Below the pieces are notes generated by a model. It did no database searches and was not told the DNA's origin. It saw only the letters and a list, made by a program, of their open reading frames with translations. From the NCBI RefSeq assembly GCF_900456975.1, contig NZ_UGYM01000002.1:310001-374000 (forward strand): 64,000 bases of DNA. The letters are read 5' to 3'. The translations under genes and the position numbers were made by a program. How positions within the stretch are numbered: position 1 is the stretch's first letter; every line of letters starts with the position of its first letter. Shown here one piece after another: positions 10,801 through 19,100 of the stretch. Origin of the DNA: Shewanella baltica. Its GTDB lineage: Bacteria > Pseudomonadota > Gammaproteobacteria > Enterobacterales > Shewanellaceae.

Positions 10801-10940
10801 TCTTGGGTCGATTTCCCCGAGGTGCCATTGACGACACCTTTGCCAATTTGCGCTAACGTATGGCTATAACCCGCGGCAAATAATCCCACACCACCCGTGA
10901 CAGCGGCCCCTTTGATAAAACGACGTTTACTCTTATCCAT
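7833..10940 (-). CDS. ttrA: Tetrathionate reductase catalytic subunit A (molybdopterin)
   Basis: A 1035-residue periplasmic molybdopterin oxidoreductase that reduces tetrathionate to thiosulfate. It starts with a twin-arginine signal (SKRRFIKGAAVTGG), then a [4Fe-4S] motif MCLGCWTKC with the fourth cysteine in STACARG. The molybdopterin domains follow, with NHGAYCGFTYRAG a likely molybdenum-ligand segment, and a C-terminal dinucleotide-binding domain. Length agrees with Salmonella TtrA (about 1020). The frame is open upstream to 11090 across the end of ttrC; the ATG at 10940 with AAGGAGTCC before it gives the Tat start. It is the last gene of ttrBCA, regulated by the divergent ttrSR pair. Confidence 0.93.
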   Translation of the reverse strand: MDKSKRRFIKGAAVTGGVGLFAAGYSHTLAQIGKGVVNGTSGKSTQDPLHGNSLAPEYKVDLQSGQLISNDDQRVANTMCLGCWTKCGVRARIDQKTDKIIRISGNPYHPLSSREHIDFDTPIKTAFVGLSAFQEQGLQGRSTACARGNAMLEQLDSPHRVTQCLKRVGKRGSGQWQSISFEQLLNEVVEGGDLFGEGQVEGLRAIRDIATPLDANNPEYGPKANQLLVSNASDEGREAIIKRFTFNSFGTRNFANHGAYCGFTYRAGAGALLDDLKKYAHLKPDWDHSEFLLFIGTSPQQSGNPFKRQARQLANARVNNSNFSYVVVSPMLPNTSNQPCAGNNTWLPIRPATDSALAMGMLRWIIDNQRYAADFLSAPNVDAAKASGYRGFSNAGFLIVSDPTHPRYGQYLFASDLGLPFEGKAYGEQDSQLVVDATSGEVVLANQSLKAKLDVNQSVDTPKGAIAVKSSFQLLSEAAHSFEMAHYAKECDISEAQIIALADKFTSHGTKAAVISHGGTMSANGFYSAWAIMMLNAMIGNINLKGGALASGGSFPAFGKGPRYNLQEFDGMVEPKGVFLSRSKFPYEKTSEYRRKVEAGESPYPAKEPWFPISSPLLGEHLTAAVHGYPYRLKAWINHMGNPIYGQAGLGEAIGEQLKDPKVLPLFISIDSFINETSVLSDYIVPDTLTYESWGWTSAWQGTLTKVATGRWPIVEPRVAKMASGDVVCMESFLSQVAMKLQLPGFGENAVKAADGSLHPLTRAADYSLYGAANVAYLGKAVADINAEDMYLSGVSRIQSELNTRLTPDEVKKVSYLFARGGRFEEMRGARDDVGNPSKVWPKPMMLWNPDVGSRRNSLTGEFMSGCPRLYQPALADGTPLDRAFDKSQWPLLISSYKSHTMSSMSIGSDRLRQVHPNNPVRLNEKTATRLGISTGDTVKISTPNGSVIALVECVAGVHPDCIAIEHGYGHKELGARDTVIDEIKIVANPLIRVGINMNDLNLFDPSRHGRYPLVDWASGASARQGLPAKIEKLS

Positions 10941-10975
10941 GATGGACTCCTTAATTCTGTAAACTAATTGGGTAC

Positions 10976-12058
10976 TCAGCGAGCAAGCTTTGCCGAAGGC
11001 GTGTGGCGAATAAGTTCGGAGACCAGCGCCATTAATGCCAGCCAGAGACCGAAGGTGCCGGCTATGCCTAATAGTCCTTCGGGTCCCCAAGGCAGTTGAT
11101 AGAGGTAAGTTCCTGCGCCGTATTTAGGATCGGTTTGCGCTTGAATTAACACTATCCAGCGAAACCCCCACGCGAGATGAATGGCCGTGAGGCTGACGAT
11201 TAGCATTGCAACATTGGGTAAGTGACGAATGGCGAGCATCAGTGCCAGCACGGCGAGTGTGACCAGTACCCAAATTGCAGCAAGTTGCCAGCTTGGGCTG
11301 GTTTCAAGCAATAACGCGGCTTCAGGGGCCGAGCCCTTATCGAATAATGCCCAGCCGATAAGGCACAGGGCGAACAGACCAAAGCTGGCCCTTACCCAGA
11401 GCAATAGCTTGTCTTGGGTACTTTGTTGGTAGCCTTTTAATAGTCGATTCAACACAGCCAAAGTGCCGCAGGCGGCGAGCAGGGCGCTCATCGCCATCAA
11501 AGGTGGTAGCCAATAGGTATGCCACAGTGGCCGCGCCTTAATGGCCATGGTTTCCATGCCAGTGTAGAGGGCAATACTGCAGGCACTCAGGGCTGTGATA
11601 ATCGCGATCGGCTTGATGAATTTGTCACTGTTCCAATCACCGACTCTCAGTAATTGGCCGATACGACTCAGCCAATCAGAGTCTTGATTTGCGGTGTGCT
11701 TAGGCAGATATTGACGCAGTAATAGCCAAGCAAACAACGCGCTGGTGCCCGAGAATACCGGCAGTAAAAAGGCGCCATACCACATCCAAGAATCGGGGCG
11801 AACTTGCGCATAAAAATGCCAAGCCCGCAGCGGTTGGTGTAAATCGGCGAGCAAGGCAATAGGCGCGACGATACCTGCGGTCAGCATTAAACAGGCGCAG
11901 AGTTTCAGCAGTCTGTCATCGGGTTTTGCGTGACTAAACAAGTGTATTGTCGCGACCCACACACTGGCATAGGCGAGCCCCATCATAAAAAAGTATTGCA
12001 CCGCCCAAGGTAGCCAAGTAATGGCGATATCTGGGGTAAAGATTTCTTTAATGACCAT
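10976..12058 (-). CDS. ttrC: Tetrathionate reductase membrane subunit C (NrfD-like quinol dehydrogenase)
   Basis: A 360-residue polytopic membrane protein with about nine hydrophobic helices, of the NrfD/PsrC type. It anchors the complex and passes electrons from menaquinol to TtrB. The chosen start MVIKEIFTPDIAITWLPWA at 12058 overlaps the last 11 bases of ttrB and follows GGAGATCCACC. Frame continuity to 12133 lies inside ttrB and is ignored. Order B-C-A matches the known ttrBCA operon, and the gap to ttrA is 35 bases. Confidence 0.9.
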   Translation of the reverse strand: MVIKEIFTPDIAITWLPWAVQYFFMMGLAYASVWVATIHLFSHAKPDDRLLKLCACLMLTAGIVAPIALLADLHQPLRAWHFYAQVRPDSWMWYGAFLLPVFSGTSALFAWLLLRQYLPKHTANQDSDWLSRIGQLLRVGDWNSDKFIKPIAIITALSACSIALYTGMETMAIKARPLWHTYWLPPLMAMSALLAACGTLAVLNRLLKGYQQSTQDKLLLWVRASFGLFALCLIGWALFDKGSAPEAALLLETSPSWQLAAIWVLVTLAVLALMLAIRHLPNVAMLIVSLTAIHLAWGFRWIVLIQAQTDPKYGAGTYLYQLPWGPEGLLGIAGTFGLWLALMALVSELIRHTPSAKLAR

Positions 12059-12830
12059 GGTGGATCTCCTCGCCAGTATCGGTAAGTAAGGTTCTAACGG
12101 GGGCTTGGCCGCTGATCTTGTCCACAAAGGCACTGCTCATGCCGATGTAGAACACCCGTGGCGCAGTGTTGGCCGTCGGTTTGAGTACCTTTATATCGGT
12201 TTTATTGGTGGCGAGCAGTTGGCTTATCTGGCTGTGGGGATCGTTAAGATCGCCAATCACACGGGCTTCTCCCACACAGGTTTCGACGCAGGCGGGCAGT
12301 AATCCCGCATCCAACCTATGGGCGCAGAAGGTACATTTGTCGGCGGTATTAGTATCGTGGTTGATAAAGCGCGCATCGTAGGGACAGGCTTGCACGCAGT
12401 AGCCACAGCCAACGCACCATTCATTATTGACGACCACTATGCCGTCTTTGCGCTGGAAGGTAGCCCCCGTAGGACAAACTGGAATACAGGGCGGGTTTTC
12501 GCAGTGATTACAAAGCCTTGGCAGCATTAAAAACGCAGGCGGCGTGGTATCTTCCTGCTGCGAGACTTCATACTGCTGCACTGTGGTGCGAAATTGCCCT
12601 AGGGGCGGTTGATTCTCGATAGTGCAAGCGACGGTACAGGCTTGGCAGCCCACGCAGCGGCGCAAGTCAATTACCATACCGTAACGTTTATCCACTTGGC
12701 CTTCGCTGGCGCTGTGCACTTGAGGGCCGCGTTGATTATCCTGCGCATACACTTGCACCACAGGGATGAGTGCGGCGCCAACACTGACGCTGGCCATTTT
12801 GCCGAGAAACTGACGTTTACTCTTGTCCAT
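12048..12830 (-). CDS. ttrB: Tetrathionate reductase iron-sulfur subunit B
   Basis: A 260-residue four-cluster ferredoxin-like subunit. Cysteine motifs in order are RCVGCQACTVAC, CNHCENPPCIPVC, CVGCGYCVQAC and CTFCAHR...CVETC, enough for four [4Fe-4S] clusters between TtrC and TtrA. The N-terminus MDKSKRQFLGKM is a Tat signal with Lys-Arg in place of Arg-Arg. That substitution is an established functional exception in Salmonella TtrB, so it supports rather than weakens the call. The start at 12830 follows AAGGAAAT; further in-frame codons upstream to 12914 look non-coding. Confidence 0.93.
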   Translation of the reverse strand: MDKSKRQFLGKMASVSVGAALIPVVQVYAQDNQRGPQVHSASEGQVDKRYGMVIDLRRCVGCQACTVACTIENQPPLGQFRTTVQQYEVSQQEDTTPPAFLMLPRLCNHCENPPCIPVCPTGATFQRKDGIVVVNNEWCVGCGYCVQACPYDARFINHDTNTADKCTFCAHRLDAGLLPACVETCVGEARVIGDLNDPHSQISQLLATNKTDIKVLKPTANTAPRVFYIGMSSAFVDKISGQAPVRTLLTDTGEEIHHGH

Positions 12831-12970
12831 ACAGATTTCCTTCACTACTTGCAGATGGCGAATAAACTGGCTCATAGACCTAGCGTTAAGGTTTATGGCG
12901 AGGTTTACAGGCATTCTGTAAAAGGCGAGGCGGCATAACTATAGTGGTTTTCCACATATCGGGTGTGGAT

Positions 12971-12984
12971 TTGATCTAGCGCAA
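12971..12984. promoter_or_regulatory. FNR/EtrA-like site TTGATCTAGCGCAA
   Basis: TTGATCTAGCGCAA matches the left half of the FNR consensus TTGATnnnnATCAA perfectly and ends in CAA. The same 14 bases occur upstream of nrfA at 43808-43821. Position between ttrB and ttrS fits anaerobic control of the ttr operons. Confidence 0.55.
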
Positions 12985-13095
12985 CAAATATCCGTTAGAA
13001 TAGCCTTCAAAATGATAGGGTTTTATTTTTACGGCTTTTAAACTTAAGTTTGGCCCGCTTTCAATTTGAATTGGATCTGCTTTTAACTGGATTTA

Positions 13096-13127
13096 AGCTT
13101 GAGTTGAGCTTGAGTTGAATTTGAGTG
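13096..13127 (+). repeat. 11-bp tandem repeat in ttrS leader
   Basis: AGCTTGAGTTG occurs twice in direct succession (13096-13106, 13107-13117), followed by a degenerate third unit AATTTGAGTG. Confidence 0.7.
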
Positions 13128-13238
13128 ATTGGGGATAAAGGATTGCACTTCACGTTATTTAGGATGATGAAAACAGTGTTTAGCTCAGGGATGTCACTCA
13201 AGTGGCCGTTATCAATTCAAGGTTCAATCGAGCCTAAG

Positions 13239-15191
13239 ATGACACAGCGAACGATTTTAAGGATGTCACTTAGGACTAAGGTGTTCATCACGTTATTAGC
13301 GTGCTTGTTCGCTTCGGCAAACGTGTTTGCCGTAGAGCCGCAGAATCAAAGTGCGCCTTCGGATGTAATGGACGCTGAGGTTGTTGCGCCAGTCTCTACC
13401 GAAGAACCTGGTTATCAAGTGGTCGATGTGGGTGTGTTAGCCATCCGCGGTTATAAGGCGACCATCAACCGCTGGCAGCCGTTAATGGGTTGGCTTGAAA
13501 CCCAAATTCCCAACAGTTACTTTAGGTTACATCCTCTCACCCTCGATGAGCTCGCTAAGGGCGTTGAAACCCAAGGGCTCGATTTTGTGATCACCAACCC
13601 AGGGCAATCTGTGTTGCTGGCGCGGCAATATTCTCTCACTTGGTTGGCAACCCTGCGCAGCCCGTTAAATAATGGCGCGGCAATGCAAGTGGGTTCGGCG
13701 CTGGTGGTGCGCGCCGATTCACCCTATCACACCTTAAGTGATCTCAAGGGACGTCGACTCGGGATAGTGTCGAAAAATGCCTTTGGTGGTTACTTGACCT
13801 TAGTGTACGAAGCGCAGCTAAAAGGCATAGATTTGCCTCGCTTTGTGGGTGAGATCATTCCGCTGGGGTTCCCGCTAGATAATCTGTTGTATCAGTTAGA
13901 CGATCAAAAAAGTGGTAATGATGCGGCGAAAGACAATCGACTGGATGCGGCTGTAGTGCCTGTGTGTCAGCTTGAGCAGATGCAGGCAGAAGGCCTGATT
14001 AATATCGACCATTATCGGGTGCTCGATAACCAAACTCCGGTGGGATTTCATTGCCAAGTCTCGACTCGTCTTTATCCCAACTGGTCCATGGCGAAGACCA
14101 ATCGCGCCTCGCAATCTCTAGCTAAAAGCGTGACCCAAGCGCTGCTGGCACTGCCCGAAGATCACCTCGCCGCTAAGACGGCCGATTCTGCGGGCTGGAC
14201 CACGGCCGTGAGTCAGCTGGCGATCGATCAGTTACTTAAAGATCTCGACATGCATCCATTACAAACACCTTGGTGGCAAAGGGCGTGGCAGTGGGTCAAG
14301 TTACATCAACAATGGGCTTGGTTTGTGCTGGCGATTCTGGTGCTGCTCAATACGTACCATTTCTGGTTGGAGTATCGCTTTAGCCGTCGCGGCCGCGAGT
14401 TGATTAACACTCAGCGCCAGCTCAATGAAAACCGCGCGCTACTGGAACATGCCCAGCGCATTGCGATTGCTGGCGAACTTGGCGCGAGTCTCTCCCACGA
14501 ACTGAATCAACCTTTGGCGGCGATTGGCCATTATTGTCATGGCGCCGAAGTGCGATTACAGCGGGGGACTAGCCCTGAGGAACTGCAATCGGTATTGACG
14601 CTGATCCAGCAGGAAGTCACGCGAGCCGACAGCATTATCAGCCGCTTACGCAACCTGTTGAAGAAACGGCCTGTATCGAAACAACCTTTGTATTTGCATG
14701 AGCTGGTCAATGAGACTGTGCCGCTGCTCGCCTATGAGTTTGAACAACATCAAATTAATCTTGCCGTAAACGTGAGCGGCGAGCCCTATTTACAGTCCCT
14801 CGATGAAGTCGGCATGCAGCAGTTGTTGCTTAACCTGCTGAAAAACGCCGCCGATGCCTGTGTTCAGCGGCTAGAGCTTGAATCCAGTGGCACCGAACAG
14901 ATCATCACGCAAAAACCATACACGCCGACGATCGATATCGATCTTCGCTACCAAGAACGCATACTCTTGCTGACAGTCACGGATAATGGCACGGGTTTAA
15001 GCGAAGCCGCCAGCCTGCTGATGCAAGCCTTTTATTCCACTAAATCAGAGGGATTAGGTTTAGGCTTAGTGATTTGCCGCGATATTGCCGAGAGCCATGG
15101 CGGGACGTTTAGCCTAGAAAGCGCAATGGGTGGCGGTTGCCAAGCGCAGGTGGCTATACCGCGTAAACCTGAACCTAATGGAGCACTTTAA
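13239..15191 (+). CDS. ttrS: Tetrathionate-responsive sensor histidine kinase TtrS
   Basis: Membrane sensor kinase of about 650 residues. It has a signal sequence (VFITLLACLFASANVFA), a large periplasmic binding-protein-like domain of the phosphonate/PhnD type (GVLAIRGYKATINRWQPLMGWL onward), a membrane helix (WAWFVLAILVLLNTYHFWL), a phosphoacceptor box ELGASLSHELNQPLAAIGHY, and N and G boxes LLNLLKNAADAC, VTDNGTGL and GLGLGLVICRDIAESHGG. The start is uncertain: the ATG at 13239 has a GAG at good spacing, the ATG at 13263 gives a tighter signal peptide, and the frame is open to 13125. The stop overlaps the ttrR start by one base. Periplasmic sensing of tetrathionate is inferred from the family and locus. 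Confidence 0.88.
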   Translation: MTQRTILRMSLRTKVFITLLACLFASANVFAVEPQNQSAPSDVMDAEVVAPVSTEEPGYQVVDVGVLAIRGYKATINRWQPLMGWLETQIPNSYFRLHPLTLDELAKGVETQGLDFVITNPGQSVLLARQYSLTWLATLRSPLNNGAAMQVGSALVVRADSPYHTLSDLKGRRLGIVSKNAFGGYLTLVYEAQLKGIDLPRFVGEIIPLGFPLDNLLYQLDDQKSGNDAAKDNRLDAAVVPVCQLEQMQAEGLINIDHYRVLDNQTPVGFHCQVSTRLYPNWSMAKTNRASQSLAKSVTQALLALPEDHLAAKTADSAGWTTAVSQLAIDQLLKDLDMHPLQTPWWQRAWQWVKLHQQWAWFVLAILVLLNTYHFWLEYRFSRRGRELINTQRQLNENRALLEHAQRIAIAGELGASLSHELNQPLAAIGHYCHGAEVRLQRGTSPEELQSVLTLIQQEVTRADSIISRLRNLLKKRPVSKQPLYLHELVNETVPLLAYEFEQHQINLAVNVSGEPYLQSLDEVGMQQLLLNLLKNAADACVQRLELESSGTEQIITQKPYTPTIDIDLRYQERILLLTVTDNGTGLSEAASLLMQAFYSTKSEGLGLGLVICRDIAESHGGTFSLESAMGGGCQAQVAIPRKPEPNGAL

Positions 15192-15811
15192 TGAGTCTTG
15201 CGTTACCTGTGTATTTAATCGATGACGATGACTCAGTGCGTCGTTCTTTGCGTTTTATGCTTGAAAGTTATGGTCTCAAGATCACCGACTTTGATAGCGC
15301 CGAAGCCTTTTTTACCGCAGTTGACTTAACCCTGCCGGGTTGTGCGCTGGTTGATGTGCGTATGCCGGGCTTGAGCGGCCCGCAGTTGCATCTTGAATTA
15401 GTCGCCAAAAATAGTCCGTTAGCTGTGATTTATTTGACCGGACATGGCGATGTGCCTATGGCGGTTGAAGCGCTCAAACTCGGTGCGGTGGATTTTTTCC
15501 AAAAGCCCGCCGATGGCGCTAAGTTAGCCGAAGCGGTACTCAAAGCGTTGGAGCATACCAAGGCGCATCATCAAGACAATCAGTATCTTGAGACTTATCA
15601 AGCGCTCACGCCAAGGGAGCGGGAGATACTCAACCTGATTGCTCAAGGGTTGAAGAACCAAGAGATTGCCGATAGCCTTTGCATCGCCATGCGCACGGTC
15701 GAGATCCACCGCGCTAATTTGATGAAAGGCATGCAAGTGGGATCGTTGGCGGAAATGATGCTGATCTATAGCCGGATCGCTGATCGCCTGCGCCTTGAAG
15801 ATAACCGCTAA
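15191..15811 (+). CDS. ttrR: Response regulator TtrR (FixJ/LuxR type)
   Basis: A 206-residue two-domain regulator. The receiver domain has the acidic pocket DDDD at 11-14, phospho-acceptor Asp55 in LVDVRMPGLSG, Thr in YLTGHGDVP and Lys in FFQKPAD. A LuxR/FixJ helix-turn-helix follows (LTPREREILNLIAQGLKNQEIA...MRTVEIHRANLM). It is translationally coupled to ttrS (TAATG overlap) and should activate the divergent ttrBCA operon on tetrathionate. Confidence 0.92.
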   Translation: MSLALPVYLIDDDDSVRRSLRFMLESYGLKITDFDSAEAFFTAVDLTLPGCALVDVRMPGLSGPQLHLELVAKNSPLAVIYLTGHGDVPMAVEALKLGAVDFFQKPADGAKLAEAVLKALEHTKAHHQDNQYLETYQALTPREREILNLIAQGLKNQEIADSLCIAMRTVEIHRANLMKGMQVGSLAEMMLIYSRIADRLRLEDNR

Positions 15812-16171
15812 AATTTACCTTTTACTGCGCTAATTGCCGCTTTGTTAGCCGCCTATTTTGGCTAAGTTGTCGTATCATTGGCGGTTAGTATTGGCTTTGC
15901 TAGTAGCTTAGTTCTGGGCTTAAAGAAGAGCTTAGTTCTGGGCCCAATTCTGGGCGTAAAGATTGTGAGCCATGGCATTAGTGCTGCGCCGCTTAATTGC
16001 CAATACACCGCGATTGCCTTATTTTAGGGGCACTATTTTTAGGTCATGATTTTAAAATCACTTTTTACAGTGCTTTTTTAAGGTCTGTGGCCCTCTTGGA
16101 TTGTTTTCTCTTTGTCCTGTAGAAGGCTTCTGCAGCTTAGATAAGACGCTCCCGTTTGCATAAGGAATGAA
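15812..16171. other. Gap between ttrR and the SMC operon with short direct repeats
   Basis: No gene seen. AGCTTAGTTCTGGGC occurs at 15905-15919 and 15929-15943, and TTCTGGGC a third time at 15948-15955. The promoter of the SMC operon should lie in the last 150 bases; an AAGGA precedes its first ATG. Confidence 0.55.
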
Positions 16172-19100
16172 ATGGCAAGCTTGATTCGTATTGTGCTGAT
16201 TGATACGCACCTTCCGGGCGTTGTGGAACTCGCCCTCAATGGCCATACCAACATTTGTGGTACTAACGCCTCAGGTAAGACGACATTACAACGTCTAGTC
16301 CCTGTTTTTTATGGCGAATACCCAAGCCGCGTGGTGCCTTCGACCCGCGACAGTTTCGAGCGTTGGTATTTGCCACACGATTCAAGCTACATCATTTACG
16401 AATATCAAAAAGCCGATGGCTTACTGTATCAAGCCGTGCTGGCCTCGGCGGGCGATGGCAAGGGCGTTAATTATCGCTTTATCGCCAAAGGTTTTGAGCT
16501 AAGCGATTATATTAAATCGCAAAATGGCGACACTATTCTGTGCCACACCATGGCGGAATTAGGCCGTGATTTAAAACGTGCCGGCATCGCCACCACTAAC
16601 TTGCTCAACACCCGCGAATATCGCGCCATTATTCAAAACGATCGCACCCTATTAAGCACGGGCAGCAACCGCAGCGAACTGCGCGGCTATGCCCGTCAAT
16701 TTGCCCTGTGTGAGGACGAGCATTCCCTGCGCCACATCGAAAAACTCGCCAAAGCGGTGCACTCCAAAGAAGGCAAGATGGAGACGGTCAAATCCATGAT
16801 CGCCGCTATTTTGGAGGAAGACGGGGTTAATCCGCCCAGCTCTCGCTTAAATCCGCAGCGCGTTGAAGCGTGGATCCGTGAAAGCCAACTTATCCAAGGG
16901 TTTGAAGTCATTCGCCCTGAGTTTGAAAAACTCGAGCAAGAATTTAACCAACTGCTCAGCGCCGAACTGCGCTTATCAAGCTTGTCCCGTGGTTATCGTA
17001 ACGATGAAACCTTAGAAGCCGATCGCCAAGATATTCAGCAAACCTTATCTAAAGAGCTGAATTTAAAACTCAGATTGCTCGACGATGAATGGAAAGAGCA
17101 GCGCGATGAGCTCAACCTCGATTTATCGGCCGCCAAAGGCGATGTGGCCAAGTGCGAGTACGAACTCGATGCCATTGAAGATCAGCACAGCGCCTTTTTA
17201 GATGCCAACATAGAGCAAGCTAAGGCCGATCTCGAGATGCTGCCGAACTGGCGCACCGATGTTGAAAACTTAAGTGAACGCCATAAGCTGCAAACCGAGA
17301 AGCACCAAGATATCGAGGCGGCCTACAATGCCCGTCGCAGTAAGATTGGCGAGCAGCTAAACCGCGAGTTAGAGGGGCTGCATAGCGACCAAGACAAGCA
17401 GCGCGAAGCCCGCGATAAGCAACGCGAAGTCGCGCGCACCGATATTGACGCCTTAGAGCTGCAATGGCGCAACCAAATGGATGCGGGTAAGGCCAGCTTT
17501 AGCGAGCAGGAATACCAATTCAAACTCACTGCCGCCGAGCTTAAATTACGAGTCGACGGCGTGACTTACACCGAAGAAGAAAAGCTGAGTCTCGCGATTT
17601 TCGACGAACGTATTCACCGCGCCGATGAAGAACAAGAAAGCTGCAATGCCAAGGTTGAGCGCTTAAGCAGCGATGAGCGCAAGCTTAGAGCCAAACGCGA
17701 CCAAGCCAACGAAGCCTTGCGTATCGCCACCTTAAGGGTGAACGAGCGTCAAACTGCGCTGGATGAACTGCACCATATGCTGTTCCCGCAATCCCATACC
17801 CTTTTGGAGTTTCTGCGTAAGGAAGCCCAGGGTTGGGAGCAAAGTTTAGGTAAAGTGATCGCGCCTGAACTACTGCATCGCACTGATTTACATCCAAGCT
17901 TAGTGACTGAATCGAGCGAAGCTTTCTTTGGCGTACATTTAGATCTTAAAGCGATCGATGTGCCTGAATATGCCGCCTCCGAGCAAGAGCTGCGGATTCG
18001 GTTAAGCAAAGCCGAAGAAGCTCACACTAGCGCCCAAGAAATGCAGGCCGAGGCCGAATCTCAGCTAGTGGCGATTAATGGCGAGTTGGATAATCTCAGC
18101 CGTGAACTCACTTTTGCCCGCACAGCGTATAAAAATAGCCGTGACGATCTGCGTCGTCTGTTCGATGAAAAGCGCAGTGAGCAAGATAAAATCAACAAAG
18201 CATTGAGCGATCGCAAAGCCCATGCGGGACAAAGACTGACCCAGTTGGATGGCGAGCTGAAACAGCTTAAACATCAGCACGAACTCTGGCTCGAAGAGCA
18301 AAAAGAGCAAGCGCTCGAAGCGCGCATGGAAAAACAAGCCTATTGGCAGGAAGTGATCGGCGCGCTCGACAATCAACTCGGCCAAATTAAAGCGACCATT
18401 GAAGGCCGCCGTGAAAGTGCCAAAATCGAGCAGAAAGCCTGCGAGACGTGGTACAAAAACGAGCTTAAATCCCGTGGTGTGGATGAGGATAATATCCTCA
18501 AACTCAAGCAACAAATTCGCGAGTTAGAAACCCAAATCAGCCGCGCTGAGCAGCGTCGCAGCGACGTACTGCGTTTCGATGATTGGTATCAACATACTTG
18601 GCTTGCGCGCAAACCTAAACTGCAAACTCAGCTTGCCGATGTGAAGCGCGCGGTATCGGAAATCGATCAACAGCTAAAGGCGAAAACCTTAGATGTGAAG
18701 ACTCGCCGTCAACAACTTGAAACCGAACGTAAAGCGTCCGATGCGGCGCAGGTTGAAGCCTCAGAAAACTTAACGAAGTTACGTGCAGTAATGCGTAAAC
18801 TCGCCGAGCTTAAGTTGCCGACCAATAACGAAGAAGCCCAAGGCAGCCTAGGCGAGCGTCTTCGCCAAGGTGAAGATTTGCTGCTGAAACGCGATTACTT
18901 GATGGGGTCAGTGAAGCAATATGTGGAGCATTTCGACTCAGTGATCGCCAGCAAGTCAGGTTCGGGCCTTGCGGAAACCTGGGAGCGTGCCCGTGAGGAA
19001 TCGAGCTTTATCAACGACAAAGGCATTCGTCTGTTGGATTACCGCAAGTTAGTGCCACAGCTTGAGCAATTGCTGAACGTGATAGTGCCGCAGTCGATTA

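Larger units (their letters stand above)
12831..13238. promoter_or_regulatory. ttrBCA/ttrSR divergent control region
   Basis: About 400 bases separate the divergent operons. It contains the FNR-like 14-mer at 12971-12984 and an 11-bp tandem repeat at 13096-13127. In Salmonella, ttrBCA needs both TtrR and FNR. I cannot place the TtrR site or the promoters from sequence alone. Confidence 0.6.
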
